Below are positions 1 through 11,819 of a stretch of 64,000 bases of DNA, piece after piece. Position 1 is the stretch's first letter. Each line of letters opens with the position of its first letter. A program made the translations under genes and the position numbers. The notes under the pieces are model-generated. The model saw nothing but the letters and a program-made list of their open reading frames with translations. It did no database searches and was not told where the DNA came from. Source of the DNA: Sipunculus nudus (lineage: Eukaryota > Annelida > Sipuncula > Golfingiida > Sipunculidae); the NCBI GenBank assembly GCA_026874595.1, contig CM049316.1, forward strand, positions 39,810,695 through 39,874,694, read 5' to 3'.

Positions 1-289
1 TCATACAGTGAAATAAATTTTCAAATTATGCATTAAATTCTCACTTAGCCATAAGCCAATTTTGTTAAAACTAGCCTTGTGCTCCTCCATCCCTAAAGAT
101 TACTGAGCATCACCATCCAAGCAAATGAGTTTTCAGTGCATTAGATATATATATATATATATTATCTTAGGATTGATTAACTGTATTTCCTCACCAATCC
201 CCTTATGCAGCTATAACATTAAATAATACCAGCTGAATTAACCTTTGCTAGCAAATTCCTTTTGATCTTGACTATATTCAAGTGTTTTT
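1..289. other. Left flank, no gene seen
   Basis: AT-rich sequence with no coding signal that I can support. It holds a short (TA)n tract at about 144-163. It ends in a T-run (285-289), which is the insertion point of element E1. Confidence 0.5.
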
Positions 290-318
290 AGCTCAGCTGA
301 CTGAAAGTCATCTGAGCT
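290..318 (+). repeat. 5' terminal hairpin of E1
   Basis: AGCTCAG (290-296) pairs with CTGAGCT (312-318), and inside it TGACT (298-302) pairs with AGTCA (306-310) around a GAA loop. This gives about 12 paired bases with one mismatch. The inner stem is kept in E3 (31660-31688) and E4 (30106-30134, minus), while the outer arms are eroded there. Confidence 0.7.
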
Positions 319-371
319 TATAGCGATCACTCTTTGTCCGTCGTCCGTCTGTCTATCTGTCTGTCCGTCTG

Positions 372-2860
372 TCTGTTAACCAGGCACAAATCGTAACCGC
401 TGGACCTAGAACCTTGTAACTTGGGATTCTGAGAGGTCCATGAAAAATCTCCTTGGAAACCAGAAATTAGGTCTCTGTTACCCAAATCCTTCGAGCTATG
501 GGGCCCCAAAGTACCCCCCAGAAAAGTAAAAAATTTCAACAAAAAATTCAATATCTCATTAACTACTTGACTGATGGTCACGATTTTTGGCATACTTATT
601 GATCATGAGATGTTCCATCAGTTCCTGCAGACTGGTGGCGCCACCTGTATTTTTCGATTTTTTACAAATTATTTTCTCTATTTTTGATACCTTTAAAAAT
701 GTGAACATCTGTTAACAAGGCACAAATCGTAAAGACTGGACCTAGAATCTTCATTCTCTATACACTGAGAGACCTATGAAAAGTCTCCATGGAAACCAGA
801 AATTACGTCTCTGTTTCCCATATCCTTTGAGCTATGGGGCCCCAAAGTACCCCCCAGAAAAGTAAAAAAATTCATACCAAAACTTCAATATCTCATTAAA
901 TACTTGACTGATGGTCATGATTTTTGGCATACATATTGATTATGAGATGTTCCATCACTTCCTGCAGACTGGTGGCACCACCTGTATCATTCAATTTTTT
1001 AAGAATTTTTTTCTCTATTTTTGAGACCTTTCAAAATGTGAACATCTGTTAACAAGGCATAAATCGTAAAGACTGAACCTAGAATCTTAATTCTTGACAC
1101 ACTGAGAGGTCCATGAAAAATCCCCTTTGAAACCAGAAATTAGGTCTCTGTTTACTATATCCTTCGAGCTATGGGGCCCCAAAGTACCCCCCAGAGTAGT
1201 CAAAAATTTCATACAAAAACTTCAATATCTCAATAACTACATCACTGATGGTCATGATTTTTTGCATACATATTGATTATGAGATGTTCCATCAGTTCCT
1301 GCAGACTGGTGGCGCCACCTGTATTGTTCAATTTTTTACGATTTTTTTCCTCTATTTTTGAGACCTTTAAGGATGCTGTCATCTATTAACGTGGCACAAA
1401 TCGTAACGAATGGACCTAGAATCTTAATTCTTGACAAACTGAGAGGTCCATGAAAAATCTCCTTGGAAACCAGAAATTAGGTCTCTGCTACCCATATCCT
1501 TCGAGCTATGGGGCCATAAAGTACCCCCCAGAGTAGTAAAAAATTTCATACAAAAACTTCAATATCTCATTAACTACTTGACTGATGGTCATGATTTGTA
1601 GCATAACTATTGATCATGAGATGTGTCATCACTTCCTGCAGACTGGTGGCGTCACCTGTATAGTTCGATTTTTTATGAATTTTTTTCTCTATTTTTGAGA
1701 CCTTTCAAAATGTGAACATCTGTTAACATTGCATAAATCGTAACGACTGGACCTAGAATCTTCATTTTCGACACACTGAGAGACCTATGAAAAGTCTCCA
1801 TGGAAACCAGAAATTAGGTCTCTGTTACCCATATCCATCGAGCTATAGGGCCCCATAGTAGCCCCCAGAGTAGTCAAAAATTTCATACAAAAACTTCAAT
1901 ATCTCAATAACTACATCACTGATGGTCATGATTTTTGGCATACATATTGATCATGAGATGTTCCATCAGTTCCTGCAGACTGGTGGCGCCACCTGTATTG
2001 TTCGATTTTTTACAATTTTTTCCTCTATTTTTGAGACCTTTAAAGATGCTGTCATCTGTTAACGTGGCACAAATCGTAACGACTGGACCTAGAATCTTCA
2101 TTCTCTATACACTGAGAGACCTATGAAAAGTCTCCATGGAAACCAGAAATTACGTCTCTGTTACCCATATCCTTCGAGCTATGGGGCCCAAAAGTACCCC
2201 CCAGAGTAGTCAAAAATTTCATACAAAAACTTCAATATCTCAATAACTACATCACTGATGGTCATGATTTTTGGCATACCTATTGATCAAGAGGTGTTCC
2301 ATCAGTTCCTGCAGACTGGTGGCACAACCTGTATTTGTTCAGGTTTTTTTTACGAATTTTTTCTCTATTTTTGAGACCTTTAAAGATATGAACATCTGTT
2401 AACAGGGCACAAATCATAAAAACTGGACCTAGAATCTTCATTCTTGACACACAGGGAGACCCATGAAAGTTCTCCATGGAAACCTGAAATTAGGTCTCTG
2501 TTACCCATATTCTTTAGGCTGTATGGCTCCAAAATACCCCCCAGAATAATGGAAAATTTGATACAAAAAGTGCAGTATCTCAATAACTACAACACTGATG
2601 GTCATGAATTTTGGCATACATATTGATCATGAGCTGTTCCATAAGTTTCTGCAGACTGGGTGCGCCACCTCTATTTTTTTCAAATTTTTACGAATTTTTT
2701 TTCTCTTATTTTGAGACCTTTAAAGATGTGGTTATCTGTCAACAGGGTACAAATTGCAACAACTGGACCTAGAAACTTCATTCTTGTCATGCAAGGAGGC
2801 CCATGAAGAGTGCCTGTGGAAACTTGAAATTAGGTCTCTGTTACCCATATCCTTCTAATA
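372..2860 (+). repeat. Tandem array of 337-bp units in E1
   Basis: GGTGGCGCCACC or close variants recur at 634, 971, 1308, 1645, 1982, 2319 and about 2657, so the spacing is 337-338 bp. Each unit also has GTTAAC, a TGGACCTAGAATCTT-like stretch, GAGCTATGGGGCCCC and a short C-tract (TACCCCCCAGA). Units differ by scattered substitutions, so the array is not freshly amplified. Short open frames on both strands here are chance frames in the repeat. Confidence 0.9.
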
Positions 2861-2985
2861 TCCATGCTAATATGCAACATACCTCACTCTATTTCCCCTT
2901 GCCACTCAATCCATGCCTCACTTCAACCGTTCCACTTTGATTTTGGCGGATACACGTAGTCACTTGTCGGCTACCTGTATTCTAG
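2861..2985 (+). mobile_element. 125-bp Helitron-like segment in E1
   Basis: The segment starts TC after an A and ends CTAG before a T. A 19-nt hairpin, GTAGTCACTTGTCGGCTAC (2956-2974), lies seven bases before CTAG. A second copy is at 12581-12707 in E2. The right boundary is supported because similarity stops at CTAG/TTTT. The left boundary is less sure, because the E2 host repeat also contains a similar ATCCATGCT stretch. It could be a tiny Helitron-like insertion or a shared 3' module of E1 and E2. Confidence 0.5.
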
Positions 2986-3133
2986 TTTTTAAAGTTTACA
3001 CATTTTTTCTCTATTTTTGAGATATATAAATACAGACTAAATCTTGGCCTGTTGGTTAGTCTGTTTGATGCTTCAGTTGAATGGGTATATACTACCATTC
3101 TGATGATAAAATTTCCTTTTGCGAATCTCTTCC

Positions 3134-3168
3134 CAGTCAGCTGAGCGTCATGACCCATGGGTCACTTG
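3134..3168 (+). repeat. 3' terminus of E1
   Basis: CAGTCAGCTGAGC (3134-3146) inverts the 5' subterminal repeat. TGACCCATGGGTCA (3151-3164) is a perfect palindrome. CTTG (3165-3168) then abuts a T-run. E2 ends with a differently sequenced palindrome in the same arrangement and also finishes CTTG next to T's. Confidence 0.75.
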
Positions 3169-5229
3169 TTTTGATTAAATATTTGTATAGATCTGGAGAT
3201 CTTACTGATCTCATTAATGTGTTTCATACATTTAGCTGTGATAAAATGAGTCGTCAAGGCAGGGGCATCAGTATTTGTTTGATATGCATATTGGGGTATG
3301 CAATGTAAGGGTGTGTATTTGGGACCAAAATTCTCGTTTTCTCCTTACAGATAATGCTTTATGAAATTGTGAAATCATATTTATCTTGTCTCAGCAGATC
3401 ACTTGGTGTATAAACTGAAGTTTCAAGTCACGTCATCTCCATTGGTTTGTAGATGAAATGTATTATCATCCTGTGTACACGAATAGTCTCTACTGGTACT
3501 AAAGGCGTGGAAGGAATTGATAGTCCTTCAAGTTGATGAAGCCAAGGCAGACATTACATGTTATCTCAAGTTTGTCATTATCTGTGTTTGTCTAAAACAT
3601 GTTGACCAACTTTTTTTCAGGATTTTTCGCATTATACTGGTTCACTATATAACAAAAACAGTTGAAAATTTGCAAACATACAACACCCCCCCCCCCCCCC
3701 CCCCAAAAAAATATATAAAAAACTGTAAAAATATTCTCCCAAGGATTAAAATTATGAAAAATATAAGTGTATACCAGCCTTTAATGAAAACAGTTAAGTA
3801 TATTTTTTGTACTTACATGAGGACCATGGTATTTTGCTTTAATCTGTATATGCTCGTGATTTGTATAACATTTACACAGGAATTAATTTCCTCATTATCC
3901 AAGGACTCATTTCAAATCTCCATATTAAAATAATACATATCACCGCATCATTATTTTGTTTCATGCCTGCAAAAAGTGAGCTGTTCTAGTATTATTGCTT
4001 TGAACAGGAGAGAAAATATTTGTAGTATTCTGATAAAAAGTACAAACTTTTCAATGAAATGATAAACTGGACAAAGGCACAGAAAATGTGGCCCGAGGGG
4101 TTATTCTCAGACATTGCAGAAAAACAGAGACCAATTGAAAAATGTAAATAGAAATTCTGAATCTTTCAGGATTATTATTTTAATTAGTTAAATTGGTAAT
4201 AACAAAATATGATGTATCTCCATCTGTGGAAATTACACAGCAGGTATAAAGGATATTGTGTGCTAGTTATTGGTTGTGTGTTGTTGTCTTGAGCTGTATA
4301 ACATTAATGAAGTAAGCTTTAAGTAGACAAACTTGGTCATTTGCTGGAAAATGAGAGTTGATCAGTGTACCTTTTCTGCCATATGTACTTTCCAGATATA
4401 TTTTGATCTTGGTGCTGGACTGTTCTTCTGGTGCTTTCATAACAAAATGAGTCCTTTTGTTAAAATATACTATCTCATCATAAGGGGAAGAATAAGCCCA
4501 GAGTTTGTATTGACAGATTATATCAGAGGCCTAATTATGTATCATAGAAAAGTCATTTAATAGTAAGTTAGTAACTCGAAGCAGAAGGGCACACAAATAT
4601 TATATATTTTGTCATTGTACATTTCCTCCATTTTTATATTGTAAAAAGTACTGTGATATATGTATATACCATTGACTGAAGAAAAAATGATTTTTTTTAA
4701 ATATTACCGTTGGTTTCACTGTTTTATTTTGCTTGTATGAATAGGTTAAAGTACCATGGGCGTGGAGCAATTACTGAAGAATGTGTATAACCCCCCCCCC
4801 CCCGATCGCAAGCACCATTATTTTAAAAGACAAATTTTTTTTCAGAATGCCCGGAACGTTTTAATAATCTTTCTACCTGATTGCAAGTCTTTTCAACAGA
4901 TAGTTTTCGTGTTTCGAAAATTTAAATTGGCCCAAAAGTCGTCATGATGAACACTCGACATCTACATCTCGGGATACTGGTAAAATTATGCCAATGTCCT
5001 AGTTGATCAAAGTTTCAGAGAAGGCTGAAGATCTGCCCATCCTCCAGAGGTTTCTACTCGTAACAAACCTAATCCTGTTGCTTACTGTAGGACGGTCGGG
5101 AATACATGTCCCATCTGTCAAAATTTAGAATCAAAATTTGTTACATATCAAGGAAACACTTGTTTACATTGCCCAAGCGCATGCTTGAAAAAAAAATTCT
5201 TCCGTGAAGTCCTTACCACGAACAGACAT
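3169..5229. other. Unassigned AT-rich sequence, no gene recognised
   Basis: No repeat family or conserved protein was recognised. It holds homopolymer C tracts at 3686-3704 (19 nt) and 4791-4803 (13 nt). The open frames here (up to 138 codons) run through A/T-rich DNA and the C-tract and show no protein-like composition, so I do not call them genes. Confidence 0.5.
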
Positions 5230-5601
5230 CTATGTTTTTGTAACATGCATCCATGGAAACAATTCTTGAACGGACTTTGTTACCATCTTCGCTAAATTTA
5301 TAACTACGCCATTGCAGATTTTGAAGCCACACACCCTAACTAGTAGAGTTGTACTCTCATGAGTCTGATTCTGCGCAGTGTTATGAGCAGTCGTTACCGA
5401 AGGCGCCCAACATGAATAGTCATCTTTGTAGGCCTTTAAAAAAAAATCTGGCTCTGGTCCTGAACTTTTGATTTCGATACTTGCTACCCGAAATGGCACC
5501 CGTCCAGTCAGCTGGATCTTTTTAGTATGACCATGTCTAGTATTAGCTAAGTAAAAAGTATTTACCGCTTGACCCACCCTGAGCGGTAGGCCTACATACT
5601 G
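5230..5601 (-). other. Possible exon or exon relic, unrecognised
   Basis: A minus-strand frame stays open from about 5601 to a stop at 5230, roughly 120 codons. It has mixed, protein-like composition (a PFRVASIEIKSSG stretch and spaced Cys and Trp residues). Just upstream on the minus strand is a pyrimidine-leaning stretch ending CTTCAG, which could be a splice acceptor. The frame has no natural ATG (the apparent start is GTG), so it would have to be a terminal or internal exon. I recognise no domain. No neighbouring exon was found, and chance is a real alternative. Confidence 0.2.
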
Positions 5602-5627
5602 AAGCTAGTCTAGGATAAGTATAAATA

Positions 5628-5688
<61 letters not shown>
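5628..5688. repeat. (CA)n/(TA)n microsatellite
   Basis: About 11 nt of CA repeat runs directly into about 50 nt of uninterrupted TA repeat. Confidence 0.95.
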
Positions 5689-5689
<1 letters not shown>

Positions 5690-6458
5690 TTAACAAGGAT
5701 TAGGACAGACTCGCAAGAGAAATACACGCCCCTTTGTTAAACGTCATTTAATAGCGACTGAGAGAGTACCCGTCTACTGTATTCACATAACGGAGAATCC
5801 TACATGCAGTCATATGCTTCAATTAGCAAGGTTAGTTATATGTAGGCCTATTAATGCAATTTTGAAATTTTTGATGTATCTTTTTGTACTTAATTGGAGC
5901 GATTTATGATTTAATTTGGGAAAATGGGTTCCGTCTCAAACAAATGCTATTAGTCGTGCACAAGTTCTAAGTAGTACAAGTTCGTGGTAGGGAAATCTGA
6001 CACAGCTAAATCTGTTCAAGGTCAACTAGCATTGCAAAACATTATAAACTAGAAAGCTGCATTCTAAAGTATTCAAGCCTCCCGCTTTGTGTTTGCATTC
6101 ACTTATTGGGCCAATATTTTCACGTTAATTCGTGCATAAGTGACTCTTACATTGTGAATATTCCTTGGTGACTTGCATGAATCCGGACTGTGTGCTGGTT
6201 CCACATCCAAAATATAATCGACTGTTTCCTTGGTCCATTCCCGAAATGGCTTGAACATTTCATGACATTCCGTTCAAGATTGCGCGAGTTATATTGTGAA
6301 CAAACACGCACACGCATACACGAACCGAGAGGAACGCGTACTCTCCTAGCTGGGGCATTTTTTGTTTTAGAAAATAAACCTTTTGTACTCCAAACGTTAG
6401 TAAAACTTGGATACTTCGACTTCTTCCCATGCTTTGTTTGCCGAAAGGGAAATCTGTA
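5689..6458. other. Unassigned sequence, no gene recognised
   Basis: Single-copy within this window as far as I can see. Overlapping frames of 80-120 codons on both strands between 6147 and 6506 shadow one another and match nothing I know. Confidence 0.4.
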
Positions 6459-7141
6459 TAAATGATTCTTAATAGTTTGTGCTCGAATGCTGGCAAATGT
6501 GTTCACATTATTATATTTTTCTCGTACCTATATATACGACATATTATCTCGTACGTACGACATATTATTTCTTGACGTCAAGAAGACCAGTTGATTATAA
6601 TGATAAATAATTTATGATGATTAAATAGGTTCATTCACTCTCAATTGTCAGTAGTAACTGCCATTAATTGTATCCATGTTTGGCTAATGCTGTCATTACA
6701 CAGATGTTATTCTTTGTACAATTGCAAACAATTTAAGAAGGAAATGATTTCTTACTGAGTATACGGGTTGTTTATCAAGCAGTTACTCTTCAGGAGATGG
6801 GCTGGTTTATTATTTGTTATTTAAGTGGTTAACATTCATTGAAAAATGATTGGATTTTTAAACGCGGCAGTGGAGTTGAATTTATACAAGACCAAGTACC
6901 CTTGTAACGACCTTGTGACTCACAGTGTCACTGTTTAAGGTGTACCTATACCAGCTATTAAATTTTTACTAATTACTGAATATTCCTGTTTATGTGGGAA
7001 AGGTAACGTGTGTTAACAAATGTGAGGCGTTGTACAGCCTGAATTGATCTTAGAATTTTTTAAACAGTCGCACAAAGGAGCATGGAGAAATGTAATCGGG
7101 GAATGCTGCGGAAGGGGGGGGGGGGGGGGCGGTGGTGGTGG

Positions 7142-7620
7142 TATGAGAAGATAGCCTCGTTCATGAGTATACTATATGGAATTTCCATTTACCTGTGTGG
7201 GTTGATTGCGTGGGTGTTTGTTCACAGCAAAGACTCATTATAGTGTAATATATACTATATATTATATAATACCACTATATTGCACGCAGTCATGAACATA
7301 CGTACGTACGTACGACTTTCTAATTAATCTTAGGGGTATGATCCACAGACTGCAAGTAATATATATGTATAGGGGGGGGGGGAGCGGTGGTGGTATGAGA
7401 AGATAGCCTCGTTCATGAGTATACTATATGTAATTTCCATTTACCTGTGTGGGTTGCTTGCGTGGGTGTTTGTTCACAGCAATGACTCATTATAGTGTAA
7501 TATATACTATATATTACATAATACCACTATATTGCACGCAATCATGAACATACGTACGTACGTACGACTTTCTAATTAATCTTAGGGGTATGATCCATAG
7601 ACTGCAAGTAATATATATGT
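7142..7620 (+). repeat. 252-bp local tandem duplication inside copy I
   Basis: TATGAGAAGATAGCCTCG starts at 7142 and again at 7394. Similarity runs through CGTACGTACGTACGAC to TAATATATATGT in both copies. Copy II and copy III lack the second unit. A G-run (7114-7129; 7372-7382) precedes each unit, suggesting the duplication is bounded by G-tracts. Confidence 0.85.
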
Positions 7621-7686
7621 TTAATAATGCGTTTTATCACCCTAACTGTGCAACATTCCCTCCTTACTTTTTTTATCAAATATAAA

Positions 7687-7689
<3 letters not shown>

Positions 7690-7738
<49 letters not shown>
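7690..7738. repeat. (TA)n microsatellite
   Basis: About 49 nt of perfect TA repeat. It sits at the same place in the duplicated locus as the TA tract at 14542-14591. Confidence 0.95.
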
Positions 7739-7741
<3 letters not shown>

Positions 7742-9546
7742 AAAGGATATTTTTCGACAATGTGCAATATTCGAAATTGACCTGACTATGAACTAGATTT
7801 ATGAAAATTGTGTTAAGTAATGTAACATAATGCGTGTTCTCACCCTAAACACAAGATCCCCTTCCCTTGCTAACCGCTGGATCACCGTTACGTTATTGTT
7901 TTGTGTTTGTATGTGTGTGTGGGTTTGTAAATGCCGTCATTCCTGGACTTATTTAAGGTTTTAGAGCAACACCCGGGGACTTTCGACGACCGGGGACGTT
8001 CCCGTTCGTAATTACGTTTTCTCTATAGTGAACGTGGAGACATTCTTGTGTTAAAAACTTAATATGTCCCCGATTATCACATTTTTGGTTTTATGTGTGT
8101 TTACCCGCTGTTTTAACTGTAGGGCAAACTGAGACCGGTTCCTGCTTAGATTAGTTTTGCTTTCTTCCAAGCGGGTTTTTTTAAGCGAACCTGTGAGCTT
8201 ATGCGATGGTGTGTCGTCGTCCGGCGTCTGTCGTCCGGCGTCCGTCGTCTATACGTTAACCCATACTATCTTGAAAACGGCAAGAGTAAGCATCACGAAA
8301 TTTTATGCAAAAAATTAGTCATCTAAAAAACTCTATCGGATTTTGCTTATTTTTTGGCTAACTGCATTTTTTTATATTTTATTGGGAAAAAGCTTTAAAA
8401 ATCTTTTTCTCGGAAATTGTTCAGCCAAATTGTCCAATATTTCACAGAAATGATTCCTGGAACAAATTTTCTCAAGTTTGTTCGAATGGTTTAAGTTCGG
8501 TTATTTTTGGCCGAGTTACAGGAAGTTGAACTTAGTCCAAAAAAGCATAGTAAAATTAAAATCTCAGAAACGGCTGGAGCTATCATCACCAAATTTTATG
8601 CCAATGTTGGTCACATGAGTCATATCTGAAATTGAGGTATTGGTCGCGCCACCTGCATCGGCCTTTTTTGTACGGGGGTTATCAGTGCCTGTATCATACT
8701 GACGGCTACAAAAAACTTCTTCTCTGAAACCATATGGCCAAATTGTTTAATATCGCACAGAAATGATCCTAGGGTAGTGCTTTCTGAAGTTTGTTCAAAT
8801 GGTCTCAGTTCAGTGACTTTTGGCTGAGTAATGGGAAACTGAATTAGTCATATGCCATAACATCCCATTTTAGCTAAGTGGCTACAAAGATCTTCTCAAA
8901 AACCACTGGGCCAAATTCTTAAATCTCACACATTAATTATCCTCAGATGTTGATAATTCAAGTTTGTTCAAATGGTTTTGGTTCAGTGCTTTTTGGCTGA
9001 GTCATGAGAAGTTTAACTTAGCCATTTTGCTGTATTTTCCCATATGAGTTATAAACCTGTAAAACGTTTTTTGACTGAGGCCACTGAGGCCAATTTGTTT
9101 AATATTTTACGAGAATAATCCCCTGAATAATTCTTATAATAATGTCTTTTATGGTTCCAAAGAAAGAATTTTGGCTGAGTTATAAAGATTGAATGGAGTC
9201 ATTTTACCATATATGAAAGCTGTGTGAAGCAGATACATCTAGCCTGGCACCTGTTTATCAGCATCAATTATATTATGCCTCTAGACATTTAGATTTCAGG
9301 TTATCTATGGTTAATATTGACAAGAATGTTTTTAAAAGCTTTTAAAAAATGTAGATTTATGATTTTAGATATTCTTCATGCCAGGCAATGTTTACAATCA
9401 CAGGTATACAGCTCTCTTTGGGTATATAGAGACGGCTGTACATGGATTATAAATAATAGGTATCCATACTCAATTCAAGATTTTGCCATCAGTGAGATGT
9501 ATCTGTATTTTAATTTGGCATGCAATATGCATCTGTAGTAATTTTT

Positions 9547-9604
9547 AGCGAACCTGTGAGCTAATGCGATGGTGTGGCGGCGTCCGCCGTCTGTACGTTA
9601 ATCC
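9547..9604 (+). repeat. Second E2-type 5' end inside E2
   Basis: The 5' sequence recurs after a T-run (GCGAACCTGTG at 9548-9558, then a GCGATGG motif and a GGCGTCCG block). The sequence that follows resembles that after 8250. Only one matching 3' end (12978) was found. E2 is therefore either two head-to-tail elements, the first lacking its 3' end, or a nested pair. Confidence 0.65.
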
Positions 9605-10619
9605 ATACTATTTAAAAAACGACTGGAGCTAGCAACATGAAATTTAGTGCAAAAAATTAGCCATCTGAAAAACTCTGCATTTTCTTAAATTTTATAGAGA
9701 AAAAGGTAAAAACATTTAAAAATCTTCTCCTCCGAAACGATAAAGCCAAATTGTTTAATATTTCACAGAAATAATCTTTTGTACCATCTCTCTCAAGCTT
9801 GTTTGAACAGTTCAAGTTCGGTAAATTTTGGCTGAGTTACAGGAAGTTGAACTTAGTCATCTGTCAAAAAAGCATGCTAAAATGACAGTCTCAGAAACGG
9901 CCGGAGCTATCATCACCAAATTTTATGCCAGTGTTGGTCACATGAGTCATATATGAAGGCAAGCCCTCTCAAGTTTGTTCAAATGGTTTGCATTTGATGA
10001 ATTTTAGTGGAGTTACATGAATTTGAATAGTCATTTGGCCAAGTAAGCATACTGACATAGTAATCTCAGAAATGACAGAAGCTAGCATTACCAAGTATTG
10101 TGCAAATGTTGGTCACATGACTCATATTTGAAATTGCAGATTTTGTGGTGCCACCTACATTGACCGGTTTTAATGGGCAAAAACACTCATAATTTTAGCC
10201 TTTTTCAACTTAAAATGTTTATGATGAAACTGTCAAGTTGAATCGTTAAATTTTTCAAAAGAATTATCCTAGGACATGGTTCTTTCAATCATATCTTATG
10301 GCCATTATTATGTCTATTTCAAACTGAGGACTGCAAAACTGTTCTTCTACAAAATTATTGTTTCAATTATAACTTCTGTAACATTGCACAAAAATTATTC
10401 TAAGGTGGCCTTTGTTCAAGTTTACTTGAATGATTTTTGGCAGAATTATTGGACCTTTAACAATGAAAGAACTGCATCTGCTATTATTCTAGATATTTTG
10501 ATAAAAAATTCATGAATATGTCAGCTTGAAAAAAAAAAGCATTTTAGCCAAAGTCTTTCAGTATGTGTAAACAGATTCACCAACACTCCAAGATTGTGTG
10601 TATCTTTAAATAGGCTGAG

Positions 10620-11215
10620 AAACTGCCAACTGTTTCAGATTTGGCAAAAGAACAAGAGTTCATTCAGTGCAGCCAGATTTAGGTCAAGAGTTCAATCAGT
10701 GCAGCCAAGCACAAGGCATGTGATCACCTCATGGGTGACATGTGATCACCTCATGGGTGACATGTGATCACCTCATGGATGACGTGAACACTTCATGGGC
10801 ACCATGTGATCACCTCATGGGTGTCATGCCCCTCAGGGCAGGGCCCCTGCATGAGCTTATGCAATGGTGTGGCTACTATTTCAGACTTGGTAACAGGCTA
10901 GAGGTCAGTCTCGTTCTATTTATAGCTTTGGCAGACTGCCAACTGTATCAGATTAGGCAACAGGTCAAGAGTTCACTCAGTGCAGCCAGGTATGGGTCAG
11001 GTGTTCACTCAGTGCAGTAGCTGCATTCTATTTATAGTGTTAGCAGACTGTGCCCACTGCATCAGATTTGGCACCAAAGTTCAGCCCACATCTATTTATA
11101 GCTTTGGCAGACTGCAAACTGTGTCAGATTATGCAACAGGTCAAGAGTTCACTCAGTCTAGCCAGGTGCAAGTCATGAGTTCACTCAGTGCAGTAGCCTG
11201 AGCCAGCAACTTTGT
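10620..11215 (+). repeat. Irregular short tandem repeats in E2
   Basis: Phrases like GGCAGACTGCCAACTG, CAGATTAGGCAACAGGTCAAG and GAGTTCACTCAGTGCAGCC recur with spacings of about 30-110 bp. Embedded at 10717-10825 is a 22-bp minisatellite with about five units of the CATGTGATCACCTCATGG type, each holding the palindrome TGATCA. Confidence 0.75.
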
Positions 11216-11819
11216 CACAGTTCACTCGGGGCAACTGCCTTTCTCACCTAAGCCTAGTAAGCCCCATGCATCAGACTCAAGCTAGGTAATTTTTATTAAT
11301 TGGCCAGATATTTTTACCTTTCTATGTGTCTTTGTTGGCTTTCTCGTTCACAAGACAGGTGTCAGCACCTACAATAACTTTTGCACAGTGTATGTGCCTG
11401 CTTATTTCTACAGAGGAATTAGATATATCAGCCTAACGTTGGGCATATATATACATATCAACTAGCTTTGTCGTATACAAGACTGGTGGTGCCACTTACA
11501 ATAATTTTTGCACGGTGTGTGTCCCTGCTTATTGTATCCGCCCATACGAAGTTTTGTGGATACTATGTTTTTGACCGGGTTCCGCTGCCGCCGCCGCCGC
11601 CGCGTTCGTTTCCGGAGAACTCCTCTGAGACTACTGGACGGATTTTTCGAAACTTACGCCAATTATCGGGTCACATGTGAACTGGTACGTACCTAACCAA
11701 TTTCCTCTCTGCCCAGCGTCCGTTTGTGCATCTGTTTCCACACACAAACCTACATATCTCGGGAACCGTTTGACCGATCAGGAAAACAAATTTGTACAAA
11801 TGTAGCCCTTGGATAGCTT

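Larger units (their letters stand above)
290..3168 (+). mobile_element. Element E1, Helentron-like non-autonomous element with a 337-bp tandem core
   Basis: The left end is a hairpin starting right after a T-run. The right end has an exact 13-bp inverted copy of the left subterminal sequence: GCTCAGCTGACTG at 291-303 and CAGTCAGCTGAGC at 3134-3146. This is followed by the 14-bp palindrome TGACCCATGGGTCA (3151-3164), then CTTG and a T-run. Between the ends lie a GTCCGTC-rich block (about 336-376) and seven tandem 337-bp units. No transposase is encoded. Subterminal inverted repeats, a 3' terminal palindrome, insertion within T's and a tandem-repeat core are the known layout of Helentron-associated (HINE/DINE-like) elements. 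The class is therefore inferred from structure only. E4 and E3 are further copies. Confidence 0.75.
6459..8182 (+). repeat. Copy I of a ~1.5-kb duplicated locus (left part)
   Basis: This region aligns throughout with copy II (13054-16995) and partly with copy III (19501-20985). Shared landmarks are CGTACGTACGAC stretches, the TACGGGTTGTTTATCAAGCA segment, a poly-G tract, a (TA)n tract and a CGGGGACTTTCGACGACCGG segment. It breaks at 8182 where E2 is inserted and resumes at 12979-13053, directly abutting copy II, so I and II were originally tandem. No protein product was recognised. Confidence 0.85.

Noticed and set aside
1916-2626. Short frames on both strands in the 337-bp array, and similar ones in E3 and E4
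   Set aside because: They recur at the repeat period, overlap on opposite strands and accumulate stops. The elements are non-coding.
2861-2985. CTAG as the true 3' end of E1
   Set aside because: A better right end exists at 3168, where an exact 13-bp inverted copy of the 5' end and a palindrome are found.
3517-3933. 138-codon frame
   Set aside because: It crosses a 19-nt C-tract read as polyproline and is otherwise AT-rich random-looking sequence. No homologue was recognised.
7572-7760. Frames with YIYIYI runs (also near 14304-14594, 20252-20518, 30915-31145)
   Set aside because: Translated TA microsatellites.
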